Assembly (NCBI GenBank): GCA_900542015.1
Contig: UQLY01000009.1
Span: forward strand, 62,001 to 126,000
Length of the DNA stretch: 64,000 nt
DNA from: an uncultured Lachnospiraceae bacterium
Lineage (GTDB): Bacteria > Bacillota > Clostridia > Lachnospirales > Lachnospiraceae
Direction: 5' to 3'
A program made the position numbers and the translations under genes. The notes below the pieces were generated by a model. The model was not told where the DNA came from. It was given only the letters and a program-made list of their open reading frames with translations, and ran no database searches. This document shows, piece by piece, positions 25,247-33,382 of the stretch (the stretch's first letter is position 1; the number at the start of each line of letters is the position of its first letter).

Positions 25247-26269
25247 TTACTCTTTTACGACCAGCTTCAGGTTCTCTGTTGTCAGTTTTACTTCATTGGT
25301 ATCCAGATTGCCGGCAGCGCAGTCTACCATTGCCTGGGCACATGCGGAAGCTACGCCCCCGAAATCAATCATTACGGAAGCCGCCTGATCTCCTGATTCT
25401 ACGTTTGCCTGTCCTAATTCGCTGGCGTCAATGCCTAAGATAATGACATCGTCTCTTCCCGCAGCTTTGCAGGCGTTGATTACGCCCTGCGCCTCGTCGT
25501 CGTTGACGCAGGCAAATACATTGATCTCAGGATGGGAAATCAGCCAGTCCTCTGCAAGCGCCTGAGAGTCGTCCGTGGACCAGTTTCCTTCGCCTTCAAT
25601 TACAACCGTTGCATTGTCGTGCTTGTCTACAAAGTTTTCAACAAAGCCCTGTGTTCTTGCTGCGCCCGCGGTACTTCCCGCATCGCCGGTAATGCACGCT
25701 ACGTTGTACTCTGCATTTTCATCATAAATGCCTTCCATATAGTTCGCCTGCATCTCTCCGCAGGCATATTGGCTGAAGCCTTCGTATAAGTAGGTGTAGT
25801 TTGCTTCAACATCCAGGGCAACTCCGATACCTACCGGAATGCCGGCGTCCACACAGGCGTCGATTGCCGGAATGATACCGCTGTCCCCTACGGAGTTCAT
25901 AATGTAAATCATATCGGGTTCCATTGCGATCAGACTTTCCACATCATCGATCAGTTTTGCAATATCGCCGTCCGCGTTGGTCAGGGTCGCATCGATTTCG
26001 TAATCGGGATAATCGTTTTCCAGACAATCCATAATGGCGTTTGTCAGGTTTGTCTGCCCGTCGTCGAGAATTGCCCACGCCATTCCGATTTTGAGCGTCT
26101 GCTTTTCTCCCTCGGACGGCTCTTCGCTGCTTTCTTCCGCCGCAGGCTCCTGCGTCTCTTCTGCTTCTGCAGCCGGTTCCGTTGTTTCTCCGCTGTCTGT
26201 ATTCCCGCATGCCGTCAGGGAAAATACCATCGCTGCAGAGAGGATCAGTGCTAATAGTTTCTTTTTCAT
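25247..26269 (-). CDS. Sugar ABC transporter substrate-binding lipoprotein
   Basis: About 340 residues. Lipoprotein signal with lipobox LTAC (C21), then an acidic Glu/Ser-rich linker of about 40 residues, then a ribose-binding-like (periplasmic-binding type I) fold: 'LKIGMAWAILDD', 'YIMNSVGDSGIIPAIDACVDAGIPVG', 'ACVNDDEAQGVINACKAAGR'. Exposed on the cell surface as ligand receptor for the RbsA/RbsC-like pair. ATG at 26269 is preceded by AAAGGAGG; the longer in-frame version is not supported. First gene of the catabolic operon and closest to the LacI-controlled promoter. Confidence 0.93.
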   Translation of the reverse strand: MKKKLLALILSAAMVFSLTACGNTDSGETTEPAAEAEETQEPAAEESSEEPSEGEKQTLKIGMAWAILDDGQTNLTNAIMDCLENDYPDYEIDATLTNADGDIAKLIDDVESLIAMEPDMIYIMNSVGDSGIIPAIDACVDAGIPVGIGVALDVEANYTYLYEGFSQYACGEMQANYMEGIYDENAEYNVACITGDAGSTAGAARTQGFVENFVDKHDNATVVIEGEGNWSTDDSQALAEDWLISHPEINVFACVNDDEAQGVINACKAAGRDDVIILGIDASELGQANVESGDQAASVMIDFGGVASACAQAMVDCAAGNLDTNEVKLTTENLKLVVKE

Positions 26270-26320
26270 TGTTTCTGCCTCCTTTTCATTGCCTGCCAAA
26301 ATTTTCATATTCTTCCACAT

Positions 26321-26332
26321 TTTTCATGAAAA
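26321..26332. promoter_or_regulatory. LacI-type operator copy 1
   Basis: A perfect 12-bp palindrome, TTTTCATGAAAA. It lies about 40 nt downstream of the -10 of the catabolic-operon promoter, a position where a bound repressor would block elongation. An identical copy lies 165 bp away. Confidence 0.65.
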
Positions 26333-26369
26333 TTTTGTGTTGCGTTTTTCATCTGTGTTTCATGGCTTT

Positions 26370-26398
26370 ATTATGATATTTTTCACATTTTTTGTCAA
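26370..26398 (-). promoter_or_regulatory. Promoter of the C-glycoside-type catabolic operon
   Basis: On the minus strand TTGACA (26393-26398), 17 nt, then CATAAT (26370-26375), a near-consensus promoter for the operon that starts with the binding-protein gene and runs to the CocE hydrolase. The two TTTTCATGAAAA palindromes flank it. The 26270-26591 gap holds this promoter, the divergent lacI-type promoter and the operators. Confidence 0.7.
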
Positions 26399-26485
26399 TA
26401 TTCGTCAATAATTTTTAATAATTATCGTCACTTTGCACATTTTCCTGACAATTGCTTTGTTATTTATGCAATTACTTATTCATAT

Positions 26486-26497
26486 TTTTCATGAAAA
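26486..26497. promoter_or_regulatory. LacI-type operator copy 2
   Basis: The second identical TTTTCATGAAAA palindrome, located between the two divergent promoters and about 34 bp upstream of the -35 of the LacI-family gene. Two copies 165 bp apart would allow DNA looping and autoregulation. Confidence 0.6.
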
Positions 26498-26530
26498 CTA
26501 TATTTGTTTTCCTATTTTTTCAACTATTTC

Positions 26531-26559
26531 TTGCTATGTATTTTCATTTGCGCTATAAT
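26531..26559 (+). promoter_or_regulatory. Promoter of the LacI-family gene
   Basis: TTGCTA (26531-26536), 17-nt spacer, perfect TATAAT (26554-26559), followed by AAAGGAGG and the start codon at 26592. Confidence 0.65.
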
Positions 26560-26591
26560 AAAACAAAACAATTACAAAGGAGGTTTCGCAT

Positions 26592-27614
26592 ATGGAATCA
26601 CCGAAAATATCCATAACCGAAATTGCAAAACGAGCGGGCACTTCCCCTGCTACCGTTTCCAGAGTGTTGAACCACCCGGAGCTGGTCAACAGCGAAACGG
26701 CGCAGTTAATCCGTTCCGCTATGGAAGAAACAAATTATGTGCCAAGACCGTCCAAACATTCCAAATCCAAAAAACTGATCCTGATCAATGTTCCTGAAAT
26801 AGCGAATCCTTTTTACAGCGAAATCATCCAGGGAATTATGGCTTCAGCCTCCAATCATTCCTATCATACGTTAATCAGTCAGGACAATCTGGAAGACAGC
26901 CAGTCCGTCAGCGGCTTTGTCAAACTGTTAAAATCCGTTAAAGCGTGCGGCGTCATACTTTGTTCTCCCTTAAGCTCTCAATATTATGAACAGATCGGTT
27001 CTATGATGCCGATCGTGCAGTGCTGCGAATATAATTCCGAAGAATATTCCTATGTCAGCATCGACGATTTCCAGGCGGCTTACAATGTTATGGAACACAT
27101 TTATTCCCGCGGGCGCAGAAAAATCGCCTTTGTCAACGGTCCTCTCCATTATAAATATGCAAGGGAACGTCAGCGGGGATATGAGGCGTTTCTGGACCGC
27201 GCCGGCATTTCCCATATTTCAAGCTGGTCCATCCATCTTTCGGAGATCAACTATGATATGGCTTTCGCCTCGGTCTGCCAGCTTCTGACTTCCAGCGCGC
27301 CGCCGGACGCCATCTTCGCTTCCTCGGACCTGATCGCAGCGGCGGCAATCAAAGCGGCAAAGCTGCATCATATAAGGGTTCCCGAAGATCTGATCGTTGT
27401 GGGCTTTGACAATATCAACATCTCTACCATCTGCGATCCCGCCATTACGACGATTAGCCAGCCCCGCTTCCAGTTGGGCTATACCTCGGGGGAAATCATT
27501 CACGAACATATTATTTCTCCCACCGCTTACAAACAGCAGGTGCTTCTGAATACGGAGCTGATTATCCGGGAGTCTTCAAATTACCGGAAAGAAAACAACG
27601 AACTGGTCGTTTAG
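26592..27614 (+). CDS. LacI family transcriptional regulator
   Basis: 340 residues. An N-terminal LacI helix-turn-helix ('ISITEIAKRAGTSPATVSRV', hinge near 'LNHPELV') is followed by a sugar-binding type I fold ('LILINVPEIANPFYSEIIQG', 'DAIFASSDLIAAAAIKAAKL', 'VGFDNINISTI'). Divergent from the catabolic operon, with two identical palindromes between them, so it very probably represses that operon until its sugar or glycoside appears. Co-transcribed with the downstream TIM-barrel gene. Confidence 0.93.
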   Translation: MESPKISITEIAKRAGTSPATVSRVLNHPELVNSETAQLIRSAMEETNYVPRPSKHSKSKKLILINVPEIANPFYSEIIQGIMASASNHSYHTLISQDNLEDSQSVSGFVKLLKSVKACGVILCSPLSSQYYEQIGSMMPIVQCCEYNSEEYSYVSIDDFQAAYNVMEHIYSRGRRKIAFVNGPLHYKYARERQRGYEAFLDRAGISHISSWSIHLSEINYDMAFASVCQLLTSSAPPDAIFASSDLIAAAAIKAAKLHHIRVPEDLIVVGFDNINISTICDPAITTISQPRFQLGYTSGEIIHEHIISPTAYKQQVLLNTELIIRESSNYRKENNELVV

Positions 27615-27649
27615 CGAATAATAACAATTGATACAAGGAGGAAAACAAC

Positions 27650-28411
27650 ATGAATTATTCTGTCTGCATTGACGCACTTTTTCATGACATGCCGTTAGAA
27701 ACGGCGCTTACCGAAGTAAAGAATTGCGGTTATGACGCTATAGAATTTTGGACCTGGTGGGACAAAGACCTGGACCGCTTAAAAGAACTGTGCAACTCTC
27801 TGGACTTAAAAGTCGTTACCTTCTGCACCGACTTTCGCCCGAATCCGGGAGATCCTTCCCAACACGACGCTTATCTGGAAGGATTGGCGGCTTCCATCGA
27901 GGCGGCGCAGAAACTTGGCTGCTCCACTTTAATCGCCCAGGCAGGCTGGAGCATTCCCGGCATTTCCTTTGAAGCGCACGAGGACGCCCTGACAAAAGTT
28001 ATGACCGACGCCCTTCCTCTGCTAAAGCGCCACGGCGTTACTTTGATCATGGAGCCTTTAAACGTCCTGACGGATCATCCGGGATATCATATGAGCACCA
28101 GCGCCCACGCCTTTTCCTGGCTGGAGAAAATCGGCGATCCTCATATCAAAATCCTTTTTGACCTGTACCACCAACAGATTACCGAGGGAAATCTGTTGAC
28201 AAACGTCAAAGCTCATCTTTCCCGGATCGGTCATTTCCATATCGCCGCGGTACCGGGGCGGACGGAACCCACATCGGGAGAGTTAAATTACCCTTCGATT
28301 ATCCGCGCCATCGACTCGTTTGGCTACAACGGATATTTCGGGCTGGAATATATGCCCAAAGCATCGCCTTCCGGGACGCTGCGGGAAGTCCGCGCTCTTT
28401 TTCCGAATTGA
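27650..28411 (+). CDS. Hydroxypyruvate isomerase-family TIM-barrel protein
   Basis: 253 residues. Family features of Hyi/OtnI: 'FGLEYMP'-type end, metal-ligand glutamate in 'LIMEPLN', aspartate in 'ILFDLYHQQ' and the loop 'AAVPGRTEPTSGELNY'. Members isomerise hydroxypyruvate or 2-oxo-tetronate-type sugars. It has AGGAGG before its ATG and follows the LacI gene by 35 nt. The third TIM-barrel enzyme of this locus; it may act late in breakdown of the released sugar. Confidence 0.85.
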   Translation: MNYSVCIDALFHDMPLETALTEVKNCGYDAIEFWTWWDKDLDRLKELCNSLDLKVVTFCTDFRPNPGDPSQHDAYLEGLAASIEAAQKLGCSTLIAQAGWSIPGISFEAHEDALTKVMTDALPLLKRHGVTLIMEPLNVLTDHPGYHMSTSAHAFSWLEKIGDPHIKILFDLYHQQITEGNLLTNVKAHLSRIGHFHIAAVPGRTEPTSGELNYPSIIRAIDSFGYNGYFGLEYMPKASPSGTLREVRALFPN

Positions 28412-28442
28412 ATTTGCCGATTGGTTTTTCCGTACAAGACTT

Positions 28443-28970
28443 TTAAACAATCATCCCAGCTAAAATAATACTTGCAATGGTCCCTGCAAGAGTCGCAATC
28501 AGCGCTCCCGGCAGGGTCCATTTTGTTTTATGCACCTTCGCCACCATATAGTAAACGGACATGGTGTAAAATATCGTCTCTGTGGAGCTCATCATCAGGG
28601 ATGTGATCATTCCCATCAGAGAATCCGTTCCGTATCTTTTAAAAATATCCAATACCAGTCCCGTCGCCGCCGATGAAGAGAACATCTTAACAAGCGTCAG
28701 CGGCACCAGCTCTCCGGGAAATCCCAACGGGTCCGTGACCTTCCCCAATAACCCTCCCAGAAATTCCAGGAAACCGGAAGCACGCAATACTCCCACCGCC
28801 ATCATCAGCCCGATCAGCGTCGGCGTAATCTCCACAACGGTTTTTAATCCCTCTTTCGCCCCTTTGATAAAGGATTCATACACCTGTGTCTTCGCCGCCA
28901 GCCCGTAGGCGACAATGTAAAAAATCAATACGGGAATAATGATATTGGATATATTTGCAAGTACGCTCAT
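28443..28970 (-). CDS. spmB: Spore maturation protein B
   Basis: 175 residues, membrane protein of the nucleoside-recognition/SpmB type: 'KGAKEGLKTVVEITPTLIGL', 'FPGELVPLTLVKMFSSSAATG' and the C-terminal 'GALIATLAGTIASIILAGM' match SpmB, which acts with SpmA in spore core dehydration. Unusually, spmA is not adjacent: a clear spmA homologue is encoded 20 kb away on the same strand. Upstream of the start there is a T-rich, promoter-poor gap. Confidence 0.85.
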   Translation of the reverse strand: MSVLANISNIIIPVLIFYIVAYGLAAKTQVYESFIKGAKEGLKTVVEITPTLIGLMMAVGVLRASGFLEFLGGLLGKVTDPLGFPGELVPLTLVKMFSSSAATGLVLDIFKRYGTDSLMGMITSLMMSSTETIFYTMSVYYMVAKVHKTKWTLPGALIATLAGTIASIILAGMIV

Positions 28971-29088
28971 AATGTTTCCCGAGAATTATCATTGCTATAA
29001 TTTATGACTTTGCGGGGCAAGTTATACCGCTTTTCCCAATTCCCGTATGTTTCTATTTTTTTCTACTCTGTTTTTCTATTTTATGTTT

Positions 29089-29664
29089 CTATTCTATATT
29101 TCTGTGTCTTGATTCCATCTCTTCGTGGGATACTTTAAGTTTTCCTTCCAACAGCATCACAATCACGTCAAACAGCATATACAGATGCTGTTCAAACAGA
29201 TTGCCCATGGGCTGTATCGAGGGCACCGCCCGGTTGTCCGTACCGTTAAATACTGCCGCCGGCACAAACAGGATAAAATCCGCCAGCTCCGGAGAAACCC
29301 GGTCCGGCGAACCGGTCACAACGGCAACCGTCGCTCCGGTCTTTTTTGCCTGCCGCGCCACATAAGTAATATGTCCGATTGCACCCGATCCGTTGGTCGC
29401 TATAAAGAGATCTCCTTCCCCCATTCCCGGAGTGGTATCATCCCAGATCCAGTGGGTTTCCTTTCCCAAATGCATCAGGCGCATGGCAAAGCTCCTGGTT
29501 GAAATTCCCTCTCTGCCGACGCCCATCAGGAAAATCCGGCGGGCGCCTGCGATCAGCTCCATAAACCGGGATAACGCTTCGATATCCTGCTTTTGAAACA
29601 CCTCCAAGTGCTCCTTCATGATCGTTTCATATAAACGCTCGTATTCTTTTTTGGTATTATCCAT
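29089..29664 (-). CDS. SIS-domain sugar isomerase, 6-phospho-3-hexuloisomerase-like
   Basis: About 191 residues, one SIS domain: 'ARRIFLMGVGREGISTRSFAMRL', 'FIATNGSGAIGHITYVARQA', 'AVVTGSPDRVSPELADF'. The layout matches HxlB, which converts 3-hexulose-6-phosphate to fructose-6-phosphate. No HxlA (hexulose-phosphate synthase) is nearby, so it may act on an imported sugar's phosphate instead of formaldehyde assimilation. Start at 29664 (MDNTKKEYE) is set by GGGAGG. It is the last gene of the second ABC operon. Confidence 0.82.
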   Translation of the reverse strand: MDNTKKEYERLYETIMKEHLEVFQKQDIEALSRFMELIAGARRIFLMGVGREGISTRSFAMRLMHLGKETHWIWDDTTPGMGEGDLFIATNGSGAIGHITYVARQAKKTGATVAVVTGSPDRVSPELADFILFVPAAVFNGTDNRAVPSIQPMGNLFEQHLYMLFDVIVMLLEGKLKVSHEEMESRHRNIE

Positions 29665-29708
29665 CTGATTTACCTCCCGAATCATTGTTTTTGTTTATTT
29701 CCCGTCTT

Positions 29709-30737
29709 TTATTTCGCTGCCGCAGCCTGCAGATTTTTCATGCTTAACTTCAACGTTCTTTTTTGGGACCGGATCGCCATAATGTGGTTTAACCCCAATA
29801 CGACCACAAGCATAATGCCCCAGATCAGTTTTTTCGTATAAGGCGAAAGGGACATAATCGTAAATGCGCTGGACATAACCTGCATGAGAATCACTGCGAT
29901 GACGACGCCTTGTACCTTTCCTTTTCCGCCGTTAGGGCTGATACCGCCGATCACGCATACAATCATTGTCTGCAGCAGATAAGAATCGCCGTATCCCACC
30001 TTGGCGGAATTGACGCGGCTTAATATAATCAGACCCGCCATTCCCGAAAGAAGCGCCGTAAGCATAAAGACGGCGACGCTCATTTTTTCATTGTGAAACG
30101 CGCTGAATCTTGCCGCCACAGGATTTCCGCCATATAAATAGAGCTTTCTGCCAAATTCCGTAAAGGACATCACCAGTCCCAGTACCAGCGCCACAATCAA
30201 AAACAGCCAGAAAATAACCGGAAGCCCGAGGAATACCTCCTTGCCGAATTCGGCAAACAGCGGATCAATCTCTCCGACGCTGGAGCCGCCCGTAACCGCC
30301 ATGCCGATGCCCTGTATAAACATCATGGTTCCCAGGGTAGCGACCAGGCTGGGCGCCGAGGTTTTTGCTATCAGCAGACCGTTCAAGGCTCCGAATACCA
30401 GACTGGTCAGAAGCGCCACAAGCAGGGCAAGCAGGACCCTCATGCCGCCTTCCGTCCCAAAAGACCAGGTCCCGTTTAACACATAAGCCGTAAAAATAGC
30501 GACGGTATTCGCGTTCGCAATAATGGACAGGTCAATGCCTCCTACCATATTGGACAGCATCATGGCAAGCGCCAGAAAACCAAATTCGGGAATTTGAAAT
30601 GCCATGGACTGAATATTTCTCGCCGAATACATGGAATTTCCGAACGCTGCCGCGCTCCAGAGCAGGATCACTACGGCGATCCCCACCAAAATGCTAAAAT
30701 CCATATCTTTTTCAAGTATTTTCTTTAATTTGCCCAT
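29709..30737 (-). CDS. CUT2-type ABC transporter permease (second of two)
   Basis: About 342 residues, BPD_transp_2 family with 8-10 membrane segments: 'MLSNMVGGIDLSIIANANTVA', 'YGGNPVAARFSAFHNEKM' and 'CVIGGISPNGGKGKVQGV'. It starts at 30737 because TAGGAGG is 8 nt before that ATG and too near the ATG at 30743. Lies next to a related permease; two different permeases suggest a heterodimer as in rhamnose or AI-2 importers. Confidence 0.92.
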   Translation of the reverse strand: MGKLKKILEKDMDFSILVGIAVVILLWSAAAFGNSMYSARNIQSMAFQIPEFGFLALAMMLSNMVGGIDLSIIANANTVAIFTAYVLNGTWSFGTEGGMRVLLALLVALLTSLVFGALNGLLIAKTSAPSLVATLGTMMFIQGIGMAVTGGSSVGEIDPLFAEFGKEVFLGLPVIFWLFLIVALVLGLVMSFTEFGRKLYLYGGNPVAARFSAFHNEKMSVAVFMLTALLSGMAGLIILSRVNSAKVGYGDSYLLQTMIVCVIGGISPNGGKGKVQGVVIAVILMQVMSSAFTIMSLSPYTKKLIWGIMLVVVLGLNHIMAIRSQKRTLKLSMKNLQAAAAK

Positions 30738-30749
30738 TCTCATTTCCTC

Positions 30750-31757
30750 CTAATCCGTAAAGATCAGATTCTTTCGGTTTTTGACTCTTTCCTGATATGA
30801 CGTAACCGCAACCGCTATCACGAGAATCGCGCCTACAAAAAGGTTGTTCCAGGAAGAAGATAATCCGATCAGTATTAACGTGGAATTTAACAGATAAATA
30901 ATCAGAACGCCCAAAACCGCTCCGAATATTTTACCCTGTCCGCCGGTAATTTTCGTTCCGCCGATCACGACGGCAGCTACTACCATCAGCTCGTCTCCCA
31001 CCATTTTGTTAGGATACAGAGCGTTGACCTGCGCCGCATAGATAATTCCCATCATCCCGGCAAGCGCTCCCGAATAGGCGTAGACAAAGAGTCGTATCTT
31101 AAAGGGGTTAAAGCCCGCCCTTCTCGCTGATTCTTCGTCGTTTCCGATGGCGAAAACGCCCCGTCCGATCATTGTCCTGCGTAGGATAAACCAGGTTAGA
31201 AGTCCTACTGCAAGCACCGGAATCAGGAAAACGGTCAATCCGGTGGAGCCGTTTGCGGTCGCCACCTTAAATAACGTACCCTGCCCAAATTCATGCAGAC
31301 ATTCCGGCAGCACGCCTGAACCGAACGACTTATCGCTGATAAAAGTCGTCATAACGCCATGAAACAGATTTTGCGTGCCCAGCGTAATGATAAAGGGCGG
31401 AAGCTTGAGCCAGTTAATCAACAGCGCATTGACCAGTCCGAGACAGACGCCGATCGCCATGGATACCGCAAAAGCAAAGGCAAGACTGTTAATCCCCGTC
31501 TGAATCATGATGTAGAGGGATGTGTAGCTGCCAAACAGGGCTATCGCCATAAAAGAAACGTCAATGCCTCCCGAAATCATTACCACCAACAGACCCATGG
31601 CGACAATCATGCTTGTAGAAGAGGTCTTTATAATATCGAATACCGTCTGAATCTGTAAAAACCCCGGATTTTTAATGCTGACAAAAACACTGTAAATCAC
31701 AATGATGATTATCAGCATTCTTTGAAACTGATCTGTTTTTCTAAGTTTTTTTGTCAT
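30750..31757 (-). CDS. CUT2-type ABC transporter permease (first of two)
   Basis: 335 residues of the RbsC-like family: 'MGLLVVMISGGIDVSFMAIALF', 'IGNDEESARRAGFNPFKIRL' and 'VVIGGTKITGGQGKIFGAVLG'. Its ATG overlaps the TGA of the ATPase gene (ATGA), so it is translationally coupled. Forms the membrane channel with the next permease. Confidence 0.93.
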   Translation of the reverse strand: MTKKLRKTDQFQRMLIIIIVIYSVFVSIKNPGFLQIQTVFDIIKTSSTSMIVAMGLLVVMISGGIDVSFMAIALFGSYTSLYIMIQTGINSLAFAFAVSMAIGVCLGLVNALLINWLKLPPFIITLGTQNLFHGVMTTFISDKSFGSGVLPECLHEFGQGTLFKVATANGSTGLTVFLIPVLAVGLLTWFILRRTMIGRGVFAIGNDEESARRAGFNPFKIRLFVYAYSGALAGMMGIIYAAQVNALYPNKMVGDELMVVAAVVIGGTKITGGQGKIFGAVLGVLIIYLLNSTLILIGLSSSWNNLFVGAILVIAVAVTSYQERVKNRKNLIFTD

Positions 31758-33280
31758 TTCGCCGCCTCCTCTGTGGAATCGTCCGCCTGACTGCCGATTA
31801 AGTCGGAAATCAGCTTATCGACGCCTTCCTGTTTCATGTCGTCTTCATTCAGCTTCCGTATACATTTACCCTCCGCCAATACCAGTACCTGATTGCAGTT
31901 TGCCATGATTTCCTGGATTTCATCGGATATCAGAATAATCGCCATGCCCTCATCCGCAAATTTATGTATCTGTTCATAAATCTCCGCCTTGGAACCGATA
32001 TCAATTCCTACCGTAGGCGTATCCATGATAAATACTTTCGGCTCCGTAGCAATCCATTTTGCAATGACAACCTTCTGCTGGTTCCCGCCGGAAAGGGTCC
32101 CGACAACAGTCTCTACGGATGGCGTCCGCACCTTCAGCTCCTCAACATACTTTTTCGCGTTCCCGTTTTCCAGTTTTGCGTTTACAATCCCTTTTTTGCA
32201 GATTTTGTTGATCATGGCGGAAGATATATTTTCCTTAATCTTCCGTTCAATAAACAGCCCCTGTTTAAATCTGTCCTCGGGCAGCAATGCAATCCCGCAC
32301 CTTTTCGCCGTCATCGGGGAATCGATGACCGTTTCTTTTCCTTCCACCCGGATCACTCCGCTTTGCACTTTATTTAATCCGAAAAGGGACATGGCAAACT
32401 CCGTCCTGCCGGAGCCCAAAAGACCGGTCAGCCCGATGATATCGCCGGGACGCACCGTCATACTGATATTTTCGTACTGTCCTTTTCTGGTCAGATTTTC
32501 CACTTCCAAAATCGGCGTATTATCCTGACATTTTCTCTCATATCTGGGATATTCGATTTTCCGCCCGGTCATATAATAAGCGAGACTTTTTTCATCCAGC
32601 TCCTCACTGTTAAAGTCGCCGACCTTTTTCCCGTTTCTGAAAATCGTAATGGTATCCGCCACCTCGAAGACTTCATCCAGCTTATGGCTGATAAAAATAA
32701 TGGCAAGTCCTTTTTCCTTTAACTGTAACATTACCTTCATCAGATTCTTTACTTCCACTTTGGTAAGCGCCGTGGTGGGTTCGTCCATAAACAGAATTTT
32801 TGCATCCTGGGCGAGCGCCCTGCAGACCGCCACCATCTGTCTGTTTGCCATGGATATTTCGCCTACGGCGTCGTCAAGATTCATCGTAACTCCGATTTTA
32901 TCCAGTTGTTCCTTTGCGATTTCTCTGATTTTTTTCCAGCTTATGATTTTTTGATTTTCAAATTTCAGCTTGCTGATCGCAATATTTTCCGCTACCGACA
33001 TATGTCCGAACAGGGACAGATCCTGATAGATAACCTGGATTCCCTGATTCATCGCCTCAACCGGCGTCAGCGTTTTGTATGTTGTCCCTGCAATCTCAAT
33101 TTCGCCCTCGTCCGGCGCATATACGCCCGAAATACATTTGACAAGAGTTGATTTGCCGCACCCGTTTTCTCCCGCAAGGCAATGAATTTCTCCCGCCTTA
33201 ATTGTAAGATCAATGTGGTCGAGCGCACGGACGCCAATAAAAGATTTACATATATTTTTTGCTTTAAGAATAGCCTCCAT
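31754..33280 (-). CDS. CUT2-type ABC transporter ATPase, two domains
   Basis: About 508 residues with two cassettes. N-terminal Walker A is GENGCGKST (38-46) with Walker B 'ILFMDEPTTALT'; C-terminal cassette has 'GLLGSGRTEF', 'LSGGNQQKVVIAKW' and 'VFIMDTPTVGIDIG', where the Walker B glutamate position (usually DEP) reads DTP. So the second site is probably catalytically weak. Start at 33280 chosen by GGAGG; the upstream in-frame start is GTG inside the hairpin region. Follows the binding-protein gene after a strong hairpin. Confidence 0.93.
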   Translation of the reverse strand: MEAILKAKNICKSFIGVRALDHIDLTIKAGEIHCLAGENGCGKSTLVKCISGVYAPDEGEIEIAGTTYKTLTPVEAMNQGIQVIYQDLSLFGHMSVAENIAISKLKFENQKIISWKKIREIAKEQLDKIGVTMNLDDAVGEISMANRQMVAVCRALAQDAKILFMDEPTTALTKVEVKNLMKVMLQLKEKGLAIIFISHKLDEVFEVADTITIFRNGKKVGDFNSEELDEKSLAYYMTGRKIEYPRYERKCQDNTPILEVENLTRKGQYENISMTVRPGDIIGLTGLLGSGRTEFAMSLFGLNKVQSGVIRVEGKETVIDSPMTAKRCGIALLPEDRFKQGLFIERKIKENISSAMINKICKKGIVNAKLENGNAKKYVEELKVRTPSVETVVGTLSGGNQQKVVIAKWIATEPKVFIMDTPTVGIDIGSKAEIYEQIHKFADEGMAIILISDEIQEIMANCNQVLVLAEGKCIRKLNEDDMKQEGVDKLISDLIGSQADDSTEEAAK

Positions 33281-33314
33281 TGTCCTGCCTCCGATTATGA
33301 TATGGTACTTTTGA

Positions 33315-33354
33315 TAAAGAGGGGCTGTTGTCCTGTTGCGACAGCCCCTCTTTA
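33315..33354 (-). terminator. 14-bp intercistronic hairpin after the binding-protein gene
   Basis: A perfect 14-bp inverted repeat, TAAAGAGGGGCTGT (33315-33328) and ACAGCCCCTCTTTA (33341-33354), between the binding-protein stop and the ATPase start. Only a short T-stretch follows on the minus strand. It probably gives partial termination or protects the upstream mRNA, as is known for operons that need excess binding protein. Confidence 0.75.
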
Positions 33355-33382
33355 CCGTTTTCACTCACTTTACTTACTTTTG

